64,000 nt of DNA from Bog-756 sp963777665 (GTDB lineage Bacteria; Actinomycetota; Acidimicrobiia; Acidimicrobiales; RAAP-2): positions 62,001-126,000 of the forward strand of contig CAVZRJ010000001.1 in the NCBI GenBank assembly GCA_963777665.1. The letters run 5' to 3'. The number at the start of each line of letters is the position of its first letter. Positions within the stretch are counted from its first letter, which is position 1. Below the pieces are notes generated by a model that did no database searches, was not told the DNA's origin, and was given only the letters and a program-made list of their open reading frames with translations. A program made the translations under genes and the position numbers. Positions 56,971-64,000 of this stretch are shown here, one piece after another.

Positions 56971-58495
56971 GTGAACGGGTGGTCGCGGTGGAACCCGCTG
57001 TCCGCGCTCGCCCGATCATGGGGTCACTTCGTCCGGCGACCGCGGGCCACCCAGGTGCGGACCGTGGTCACGGTCGGGGTGGTGCTCGTGGGGACCGTGC
57101 TCTGGGTGGTGACGGCTCCGTCGAGCGCGTCCCCGACGGCCACGTCGACCACAGCGACGACCAGTCGGGACGGTGCCGGCGACCGACGGGGCCAGCACCT
57201 CGACCCGGGGAGTGACCGCTCACACGATCAACGTGGTCTTTCCCGGTGGTGTCCCTCAACTCACTGGCCGGACAGGAGGGATTCGCCTCAGGACCCCGAA
57301 TACGCCGAACAGCAGAAGGCCATCAACTTCTACGTCGATCAGATCAACCGGAACGGGGGGATCAACGGACGCACGATCAACCCGATCATCACCGCCTTCG
57401 ACCCGACCAACGAGGCGGTCATGCGGTCGCTCTGCAAGACCTGGACAGAGGGCTCCCCGGCCGCCTTCGCCGTGCTCGACGGGATCGGGGCGTGGACCGG
57501 GGACAACGAGCTCTGCATCACCCAGGAGGGTCGGACCCCGTTCATCGGGCAGTGGACCACGGTCACCGACTGGACCGATCAGGGCGCGCCCTACCTGTGG
57601 TGGACCGGACCCGATCAGGCGGTCGATCCTGCAGGCGGTCGTCGGGTGGGGCATCCACTCGGGCATGCTCGGGAAGACGAGGAAGGTGGGGATCATCGCC
57701 GGGGACCGGGCCTCGGACCAGTTGGCCCTCAACAGCTACCTGCTCCCGGACCTGCGCGCCGCCGGGGTCACCCCTCTGGTCGAGACCATCGCCTCGGACC
57801 CGACACAGACCGCGACCACGGACAGTCAGGCCCCACTGGTCATCCAGCAACTGCGCAACGCCGGGGTCAGCTCGGTGATCCCCCTCGTCCCCTTCAACGT
57901 CTTCTACCCGGTGCTCCAGGCGGAGACCGACCAGCAGTACTATCCCAAGCTCCTCCTCAGCGACTACGAGGAGAGCATCGAGTCGGCACTCGGACTCATC
58001 CCCATCCCCTACGAGAAGGCGCTCGACGGTCAGCAGGGTCTGACCACCCAGACCCTCGGGGGAGGGCCGATCCCGTCCGGCTACACCGGTCCGCGGGGTT
58101 ACGACACCGGGGTGCACACGTGCTGGGTCCCCTGGCACAAGGCCTACCCACAGGTACCGGCAGGCGCCACCACCGACTTCCTCGAGGAGCAGGGGCCGGT
58201 CGTGAGCTGGTGTCAGGCCATCCAGCTCTTCGCCACCGCGGCCCGGGCTGCCGGACATGACCTCAACCGGCGCACCTTCGTCACCGCCATGTCCAAGGTC
58301 ACCGACTTCCCGGGCACGAGCACCCCGGTCCTCAGTTTCGGGCCCGACAAGCACTTCGGACCGACCGAGTACAAGATCGTGCGACTCCACAACAACGTGC
58401 CCCCGTCTTCCGCGTGCCAGCTGACCTCCCAGGGCAAGGCCCAGGGGACCTGCTGGGTGACGGTGCAGCCGTTCGCCCCGCTTCGGTCCCGCTGA
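56971..58495 (+). CDS. ABC transporter substrate-binding protein (Leu/Ile/Val type), orphan, frameshifted
   Basis: About 505 residues. A membrane anchor (VVTVGVVLVGTVLWVVTA) near residues 30-50 is followed by a Ser/Thr-rich linker, then VDQINRNGGINGRTINPII, LCKTWTEGSPAAFAVLDGIG, KVGIIAGDRASDQLALNSYL and AIQLFATAARAAGHDLNRRT. It belongs to the periplasmic binding protein type 1 fold of LivK proteins, membrane-tethered by its N-terminus. Shifts lie near 57175, 57250, 57290 and 57628. No permease or ATPase of the Liv type is next to it, so it may use the transporter at 30.8-34.5 kb. GTG at 56971. Confidence 0.83.
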
Positions 58496-58502
58496 GCTCC
58501 AC

Positions 58503-60128
58503 GTGCCCGGCAACCGCACCGGCGACACTGCCGATCCGCCGAACCCGCCATGGTGGCGGGCAGGTGTCCTCTACCAGATCTACCCCCGGTCGTTCGCCGA
58601 CTCGAATGGCGACGGCATCGGCGACCTGCAGGGGATCATCGATCACCTCGACCACCTGCGCTGGCTGGGGGTGGACGGTATCTGGCTCGGTCCGATCAAT
58701 GTCTCGCCGCACGCCGACTGGGGGTACGACGTAGCCGACTACCTGTCGATCGATCCCGAGCTGGGGAGCGAGGACGACGTGGACCGGCTCATCGCCGAAG
58801 CCGAGCGACGCGGGATCCGGATCCTCATGGACCTCGTTCCGAGCCACACCAGCGAGCGCCACCCGTGGTTCATCGATGCGCGGTCGTCGAGGACCGCAGT
58901 GCACCGCGACTGGTACGTCTGGGCCGATCCGAAGCCCGACGGATCGCCCCCCAACAACTGGGTCTCGAGTTTCGGCGGGCCTGCATGGGACCTGGACGAG
59001 CAGACCGGCCAGTACTACCTGCACACCCACCTGAGCGAGCAGCCAGACCTCAACTGGTGGGAGCCGGAGGTTCGCACCGCGTTCGACGGCGTGATGACCT
59101 ACTGGCTGGACCGCGGCATTGCGGGCTTCCGCATCGACGCCTGCACCGCGATCGTGCACGACGTGCAGCTGCGGGACAACCCGCCGGCCCGGGAGACGGA
59201 CGCGTTGGACGCCCGCGTCTTCGGGCAGCGTCCGGAGTTCAACAGCGACCGTCCGGAGGTCCACGACGTGCTCCGCCACTGGCGCCGGCTGGCCGACGGC
59301 TACCCGGACCGGGTGCTGTTGGGGGAAACCCCGGTACCGACCGTCGAGGCGCTCGCCCGCTACTACGGCAACGGCGATGACGAGCTCCATCTGGCGTTCG
59401 ACTTCCCGTTCATCAGCGCTCCGCTCGAGGCCGACGCGCTGCGCGGGGTGGTCGAGGCCAGCGAGCGCGCACTCCCACCGGGCGCATGGCCGGTCTGGAC
59501 CGGATCGAACCACGACGTCGGCCGTTTCGTCACCCGATGGGCCGCGGGCTCCCCGGCCAGGGCGAGAGTGGCCTTGCTGCTGCTCCTGTGCTTGCGGGGG
59601 ACTCCGGTGCTCTACCAGGGCGACGAGCTGGGTCTGCCCGACGTACCGGTGCCTCGCTCTCAGCTCCGGGATCCCCTCGGAGCGAGGTTCTGGCCCCACT
59701 GGGGTGGTCGGGACGGCTGTCGGACACCGATGCCTTGGCGCGACGTCCCGGGCGGCGGCTTCACCCCGCCCGACGTCGACCCGTGGCTCCCGATGGGTGA
59801 CGTGGGTGCCTGCAACGTGGAGGACCAGAGGGCCGACCAGGATTCGATGCTGCACTTCGCCCGGGAGCTCATCGCCCTGCGGCGGGCAGAGCCAGCGCTG
59901 CAGACCGGGTCCTACCGGTCGATGGCGACCACCCCCGGCGCCTGGGCCTGGAGCCGGGATGAGGGGCTGGTCGTCCTGGGCAGCCTCTCCGACGGGGCGG
60001 CCTCCCTGGACGCGATCACCGGAACGATCCGCCTGGCTACCGACCGCTCACGCGAAGGCGAGGCAGTGGACGGCACCCTGGTCGTCTCCGGGTGGGAGGC
60101 CGTCCTGGTGGAGCGTCCGGCGCGGTAG
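58503..60128 (+). CDS. Glycoside hydrolase family 13 alpha-glucosidase/oligo-glucosidase
   Basis: 541 residues, intact. AGVLYQIYPRSFADSNGDGI and LMDLVPSHTSERHPWF are regions of the family. The nucleophile is D212 (GFRIDACTA), the acid/base E275 (LLGET) and the third acid D338 (TGSNHDVGR). The domain-B stretch WVSSFGGPAW follows region I. It hydrolyses alpha-1,4 or alpha-1,6 glucosidic bonds in small oligosaccharides. No signal peptide is seen, so it acts on imported sugars. GTG at 58503 lies seven bases after the binding-protein stop, suggesting co-transcription and that the transporter may bring in its substrate (inference). Confidence 0.93.
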   Translation: MPGNRTGDTADPPNPPWWRAGVLYQIYPRSFADSNGDGIGDLQGIIDHLDHLRWLGVDGIWLGPINVSPHADWGYDVADYLSIDPELGSEDDVDRLIAEAERRGIRILMDLVPSHTSERHPWFIDARSSRTAVHRDWYVWADPKPDGSPPNNWVSSFGGPAWDLDEQTGQYYLHTHLSEQPDLNWWEPEVRTAFDGVMTYWLDRGIAGFRIDACTAIVHDVQLRDNPPARETDALDARVFGQRPEFNSDRPEVHDVLRHWRRLADGYPDRVLLGETPVPTVEALARYYGNGDDELHLAFDFPFISAPLEADALRGVVEASERALPPGAWPVWTGSNHDVGRFVTRWAAGSPARARVALLLLLCLRGTPVLYQGDELGLPDVPVPRSQLRDPLGARFWPHWGGRDGCRTPMPWRDVPGGGFTPPDVDPWLPMGDVGACNVEDQRADQDSMLHFARELIALRRAEPALQTGSYRSMATTPGAWAWSRDEGLVVLGSLSDGAASLDAITGTIRLATDRSREGEAVDGTLVVSGWEAVLVERPAR

Positions 60129-60162
60129 AGCACGGCCGCGACGCAGGCATTTTCTCGAATGC

Positions 60163-60209
60163 GGTATAGGCCATATGCATACGCCCTACGTATGCGTATG
60201 CCATATACC
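60163..60209. repeat. Long AT-richer hairpin (21-base arms, 5-base loop)
   Basis: The left arm at 60163-60183 and the right arm at 60189-60209 pair at 18 of 21 positions around the loop CCCTA (60184-60188). The ends are GGTATA and TATACC, and the inner parts contain CATACG/CGTATG. It lies 35 bases after the glucosidase stop in a stretch far poorer in G+C than its surroundings. No T-run follows, so it is not a standard terminator. It could be a processing signal, an operator or the scar of a small mobile element. Confidence 0.6.
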
Positions 60210-60396
60210 GAAATTCCAATTCGACACCGGCGGCTGTCTGCCCTCGCGAACGTTGTCTGCCACGCAACGCGACATGCGGGCGCGTGGTACCTGCCTGTCG
60301 GATTGGGTCGAAACGGCCCATGCTCAGTCAGTTCGGAATATCTACTCTGTTCACGAGTGTCGGGACAGTTGGATCGGGGCGAAGGGGGTCGGTGGA

Positions 60397-61421
60397 ATGA
60401 TCGGTAAGAGACTGGGCCCGACGGCTCTGATCCTGGTGGCCGTACTCACCATGTCGGGAATCGCGGATCTCGGATCACCCATCCCGGCTGGCGCAACCTC
60501 ATCCTGGACGGTCTCATCCAGCCCCAACCCCGGGAAGAGCGCAACGCTCTCCGACGTCTCGTGCGTGTCGACCACTTCATGTGTGGCCGTGGGTAGTTAC
60601 TACAACGTCAGCGGCGTCGAGCGGACCCTGATCGAGTCGTGGAACGGTACCACCTGGACGGTCTCAGCCAGCCGCAACCCCGGGAAGGCGGAAGCACCCT
60701 CTGGGGCGTGTCGTGCGCGTCGGCGATCTCGTGCAAGGCCGTGGGTGAGTCCTTCGCGAACGCGCGTAGCGGAGCCACCCGGACCCTTGTCGAGTCGTGG
60801 AACGGCACTGACTGGACAGTCTCGGCGAGCCCCAGCATCGGGACGTATCCGACGCTCGACCGTGTGTCTTGCGTATCGGCCACGTGGTGTGTAGCCACAG
60901 GTTTCTACTCCAACGCCGCCGGCGGCAGCGGCTTCATCGAATCGTGGAACGGCAGCGTCTGGACGATCTCCACCAGCCCGAACACCGGGACGGGCGACAA
61001 CCTTCTCCTCGGTGTGTCGTGCGTGTCGACCACCTCGTGCATGGCGGTGGGTGTCTACTACAGCAATGGCGGCGGCAGTATCGGTCGGATCCTGACCGAG
61101 TCGTGGAACGGCAGCACCTGGAGGCGCTACTACGCCCCCAGCCCCCTCAAGGGGCCTTTCGGAATAGTGGGTCTCGACAGCGTGTCGTGCGCGTCCGCCA
61201 CTTCGTGCCAGGCCGTGAGCTCCTACGCCGCCAGCCACCAGGTTGCCTTCATCGAGTCCTGGAACGGCACCGACTGGACGGTTTCGGCCAGCCCCAACCC
61301 CGGGACGGGTGGAAACTCTCTCTCCGGCGTGTCGTGCGTGTCGACCACCTCCTGCAAGGCCGCGGGCAGCTACTACAACGCCAACGGCAGCGGCGGAACC
61401 CTGATCGAGGCGTACGGCTGA
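60397..61421 (+). CDS. Secreted Cys-pair repeat protein, one frameshift
   Basis: About 341 residues. A signal peptide (LGPTALILVAVLTMSGIAD) precedes six repeats of ~50 residues with the core GVSCVSTTSCMAVG followed by ESWNGTDWTVSASPNPGTG. Each unit carries two cysteines six apart and a conserved ESWNG-W pair. It is the same repeat class as the protein at 14194, but it lacks the IPT domain and has a different inter-core sequence. One extra base near 60690 shifts the frame inside repeat 2. Probably an extracellular beta-propeller-like protein (inference); function unknown. It stands alone after the hairpin at 60163. Confidence 0.83.
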
Positions 61422-61515
61422 CAGGCTCTGGGAGAGGGTCGTCTACCGAGCATCCAATGCGACACCCCGGTCCGACGGCCTCTCCCCCCGGTACGGACCG
61501 CGCCAACTAACTGTC

Positions 61516-62241
61516 CTAACTGTCGCTGGCAGACGAGGTCACCCATTCCAGCCCCCCGGCAAGATGTCGCAGGTAGCCGGGGTTCTCCCAGGCATGGGCG
61601 AAATGGCCGAGCGAGGTCGAGAAGACCCGACCGTTCCCCTCGGTGAAGCACCACGAGAGGGGATAGCCCGCTTCGCGACCCGTTCCCGTCGACCGCGCAA
61701 CATCCCCGGGGTGCTCTCCGGGCCCGAGCTCGTCCGGTCTGGCCGTGAGCAGGATGCGCGCGTCGGGACGGAGGTCACGGAAGAGGTAGACCTCGTCGTG
61801 CCAGGTCAGGGTGGGTCCGAAATGGGCGACCGCGGGATGGGTGGGCTCGAGCACGTCGACGGTGAACGAACAGGTCCATGGATGGCCGGCGAACCGGCCG
61901 CCGACCAGCAGCCCGTAATCGTCCCAGCCGTGACAGGAGTCGGTGGCCGAATGGACCGCCACGACCGAGGTGCGGCCGCTGCGGACCCCCTCGACGAACG
62001 TGGCACGTTGGGTGGGTGACCACGGGGTCTCGCCGATGGTGAACAGCGCCACCACGGTCGCCTGCGCCAGCAGGTCGGCGTCGAGCGATCGGACGTCGGG
62101 CACCCGGTGGAAGGCGAGACCGGCCGACTCGGCCAGCTCGGCGAATGCCGTCGCCGATTGGTCGAGCACACCGTGCACTCCTGCCGGCCCGTCCTGGTAC
62201 GGGGCGACCTGCGTGACATAGAGCAGGGACGGCGCAGGCAC
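61516..62241 (-). CDS. ThuA-like domain protein
   Basis: 241 residues, intact. SLLYVTQVAPYQDGPAGVHG, then ATVVALFTIGETPWSPTQRA, VVAVHSATDSCHGWDDYGLL, VGGRFAGHPWTCSFTVDVLE and LTWHDEVYLFRDLRPDARIL match the ThuA (trehalose-utilisation) class I glutamine-amidotransferase-like fold. The typical end, GRVFSTSLGHFAHAWENPGY, is present. The biochemical role is unknown; ThuA helps convert disaccharides to 3-keto derivatives. It is divergent from the rhamnosidase gene with 70 bases between and fits the glycoside-degrading theme of this end. Confidence 0.87.
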   Translation of the reverse strand: MPAPSLLYVTQVAPYQDGPAGVHGVLDQSATAFAELAESAGLAFHRVPDVRSLDADLLAQATVVALFTIGETPWSPTQRATFVEGVRSGRTSVVAVHSATDSCHGWDDYGLLVGGRFAGHPWTCSFTVDVLEPTHPAVAHFGPTLTWHDEVYLFRDLRPDARILLTARPDELGPGEHPGDVARSTGTGREAGYPLSWCFTEGNGRVFSTSLGHFAHAWENPGYLRHLAGGLEWVTSSASDS

Positions 62242-62311
62242 GCCCGGATCCTACCGTCGGGTCTTCAGTCGGACACTGTCCGAATGACGGCAGGCCGTTA
62301 GGGTCTCCGGG

Positions 62312-64000
62312 ATGGGCGGGTTCCCCGAGGACAGAAGGAGGGGCGACTGGGTCTTCAGCCGCCGCAGTCTGCTCGGCGGGGGATTGGCCGGGGCGGTCGG
62401 GCTGCTCGCAGGTGGGTGCGCTCCGTCCCACGGGGCATCCGCGCAAGGATCGGCCGGCGGTCCGGGGCGACCGTCGGGACTGACGGTCGACGGGCTGGAC
62501 GAGCCGATCGGGCTCGACCCGTCGGACATGTTCTTCGCCTGGCAGGTCGGCGACTCCCGGAGGGGTGCGCTCCAGAGTGCCTACCGGATCGCGGTCGAGG
62601 GGCCCGTGCCCGGACCCGCGCCCGAGCCCGACGGTCTGGGACAGCGGACAGGTGTCCTCAGCCGAACAGGCCTTCGTCTCTTACGGGGGCCCACCGCTCG
62701 CCTCCGACGCGGCCTACCGATGGTCGGTCCAGACCTGGGACGAGGCCGGGCTACCCGGTCCACTCTCGTCGCCCGCTGTGTTCGAGACCGGCCTCAGGAA
62801 CCACGACTGGTCGGCCCATTGGATCCGCAGGCCGGCGGATCCGGCGACGGAGCCCGACCAGTACACCTATGCCAGGACCGAGTTCACCCTCGCGTCGGGG
62901 CCGATCGTCCGCGCCCGGGCGTACGTGTCCGGCGACCAGCAGTACGAGCTCTACGTGAACGGCACCCGGGCGGGGAAGGGGCAGGCCTACAGCTACCCGG
63001 ACCACACCTACTACGAGACGCTCGACGTCACGGGGCTCCTGCGTCCCGGAGCCGCCAACGCGCTGGCCATCGTCACCAACTGGCAGGGCGCCACCAAGGG
63101 GCACCCTGCCGGCGAGCCCGGTCTCATCGCGCAACTTGCGATCCACCACGCCGACGGGCGGCGCTCGACCGTGGGCTCCGACGGGTCGTGGCGGGTGCAG
63201 AAGGGAGCCTGGCTCCCCGGTTCACAGCGGGACCTCGAAGGCGACCTCGTCGACTACACCGAGCAGATCGACGGCCCTGCGCAACCGGTGGGCTGGCTGC
63301 TCCCCGGCTTCGACGACGCCAGCTGGCCGCGGGCGACCCAGCTCGGCCGGGGAGCCAGCGCGCCCTGGACCCGGTTGGTGTCGGTACGAACCAGGATCGT
63401 CGAAGCTCCGGTGCACCCGGTGTCGCTCACCGTCCTCTCCAGTGGGTCGGTGGTCGCCGACTTCGGCGCGGTGGTGGCGGCGGTTCCCACCGTCCAGTTC
63501 CACCAGGGCGTGCCGGGACGGACCGTGCAGATGCGGGCCGGCTACCTGCTGGACGAGCCGGTCCCGGGCGAACCCTTCGACGGAGTGCCCGGGCAGGTCT
63601 CGACGGTGCACGGTACCCAGCACACCGACATGGGGTACAGCTATGTCCAGCGGGGCGGGACCGAGGAGTTCCATCCATTCGACTACCTCGGCTTCCGCTA
63701 CTTCCAGATCGATCAACCCGGGGAGACGCTCGGTCCCGACGACGTCGTCGCCCTCGCACGCCACACGGCCCTGCCCGCCGCGCCGCCGGCGACCTTCTCG
63801 TCGGACCAGCCGGTGGTCGACGCCATCTTCGGACTCGGACTGCACTCGGCGGTGTTCACCGCCCAGGAGCAGTTCATCGACACGCCGACCCGGGAGAAGG
63901 GTCCCTGGCTGTTCGACGGGTTCAACGAGTCGTGCACCGCCATGGCCGCGGTCGGCGAGCAGAACCTCACCCGCAAGTCGCTGCTCGAATTCGCCCAGTC
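62312..64000 (+). CDS. Alpha-L-rhamnosidase (GH78-like), Tat-type lipoprotein, 3' end outside window
   Basis: The start MGGFPEDRRRGDWVFSRRSL carries a twin-arginine motif (SRRSLLGGG), a hydrophobic stretch and a lipobox (LLAGGC), so the folded enzyme would be exported and lipid-anchored. LTVDGLDEPIGLDPSDMFFA and AYRWSVQTWDEAG are the N-terminal Bac_rhamnosid_N-type fibronectin region. ELYVNGTRAGKGQAYSYPDH follows, and QEQFIDTPTREKGPWLFDGF near the window end corresponds to the start of the catalytic (alpha/alpha)6 barrel. One shift near 62630 interrupts residue ~105. It removes terminal L-rhamnose from glycosides or cell-wall polymers. The remaining ~350 residues lie beyond the window. Confidence 0.87.
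   Translation, partial: MGGFPEDRRRGDWVFSRRSLLGGGLAGAVGLLAGGCAPSHGASAQGSAGGPGRPSGLTVDGLDEPIGLDPSDMFFAWQVGDSRRGALQSAYRIAVEGPVPGPAPEPDGLGQRTGVLSRTGLRLLRGPTARLRRGLPMVGPDLGRGRATRSTLVARCVRDRPQEPRLVGPLDPQAGGSGDGARPVHLCQDRVHPRVGADRPRPGVRVRRPAVRALRERHPGGEGAGLQLPGPHLLRDARRHGAPASRSRQRAGHRHQLAGRHQGAPCRRARSHRATCDPPRRRAALDRGLRRVVAGAEGSLAPRFTAGPRRRPRRLHRADRRPCATGGLAAPRLRRRQLAAGDPARPGSQRALDPVGVGTNQDRRSSGAPGVAHRPLQWVGGRRLRRGGGGGSHRPVPPGRAGTDRADAGRLPAGRAGPGRTLRRSARAGLDGARYPAHRHGVQLCPAGRDRGVPSIRLPRLPLLPDRSTRGDARSRRRRRPRTPHGPARRAAGDLLVGPAGGRRHLRTRTALGGVHRPGAVHRHADPGEGSLAVRRVQRVVHRHGRGRRAEPHPQVAARIRPV

Noticed and set aside
1..64000. CRISPR arrays, tRNA, rRNA, transposase, integrase or phage genes
   Set aside because: I looked for regular repeats, cloverleaf-like segments and DDE/recombinase motifs and saw none; small RNAs cannot be excluded without a covariance search.

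Overview
The window is very G+C-rich DNA with dense gene packing and frequent GTG starts. It holds many CaiB/BaiF CoA-transferases, acyl-CoA dehydrogenases, crotonases, thiolases, P450s, an F420-type luciferase-like oxidoreductase and a LivH-LivM permease written as one polypeptide. That mix points to an actinobacterium, most likely an uncultured Acidimicrobiia-type lineage (inference; no rRNA or marker gene is present). A large share of the genes carry one-base (occasionally two-base) indels: the protein continues seamlessly in another frame. I therefore describe these as single genes with frameshifts. Most shifts look like one extra base, so sequencing or assembly error is more likely than mass gene decay. 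Two stretches (about 10.7-21.0 kb and 43.2-49.2 kb) are essentially free of them.

Layout. 0-3.5 kb: CoA-transferase (5' cut), amidohydrolase, CoA-transferase. 3.5-10.5 kb: P450, APH-type kinase, acyl-CoA synthetase, enoyl-CoA hydratase and copper amine oxidase. 10.7-13.2 kb: three-cysteine ferredoxin and a double-length acyl-CoA dehydrogenase. 13.2-20.2 kb: a less G+C-rich accessory stretch with an LLM oxidoreductase, a secreted repeat protein with an IPT domain, a DUF4190-type membrane protein, a small zinc-ribbon protein, a PadR regulator with its membrane partner and a periodic palindromic operator, a small protein with ATG-TAG at its start, and a TetR regulator. 20.5-26.8 kb: SDR, VOC protein, Gfo/Idh/MocA oxidoreductase, acyl-CoA synthetase and arylsulfatase. 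27.0-34.5 kb: RidA, RraA-like, cupin and ureidoglycolate-lyase-like genes beside a complete branched-chain-type ABC transporter (binding protein, LivHM, LivG, LivF). 34.5-43 kb: thiolase, SDR, crotonase, thiolase-like protein, a divergent acyl-CoA dehydrogenase pair and a second P450. 42.6-44.9 kb: gluconate-dehydrogenase-like subunit 3 plus a GMC oxidoreductase. 45.0-47.6 kb: a second less G+C-rich patch with a class III nucleotide cyclase, P-loop kinase and methyltransferase. 47.7-54.8 kb: DUF35/thiolase pair, 2-hydroxyacid dehydrogenase, FGGY kinase, zinc alcohol dehydrogenase, SDR and PIG-L deacetylase. 54.8-64 kb: ABC-2 exporter, an orphan solute-binding protein, GH13 glucosidase, a second secreted repeat protein, ThuA-like protein and a Tat-lipoprotein GH78 rhamnosidase (3' cut).

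Together the genes read as an uptake, CoA-activation and beta-oxidation-like inventory for lipids, steroid- or aromatic-like acids and amines. P450s with a ferredoxin supply hydroxylation and a small glycoside-degrading set sits at the right end. I saw no CRISPR array, tRNA, rRNA, transposase or phage gene.
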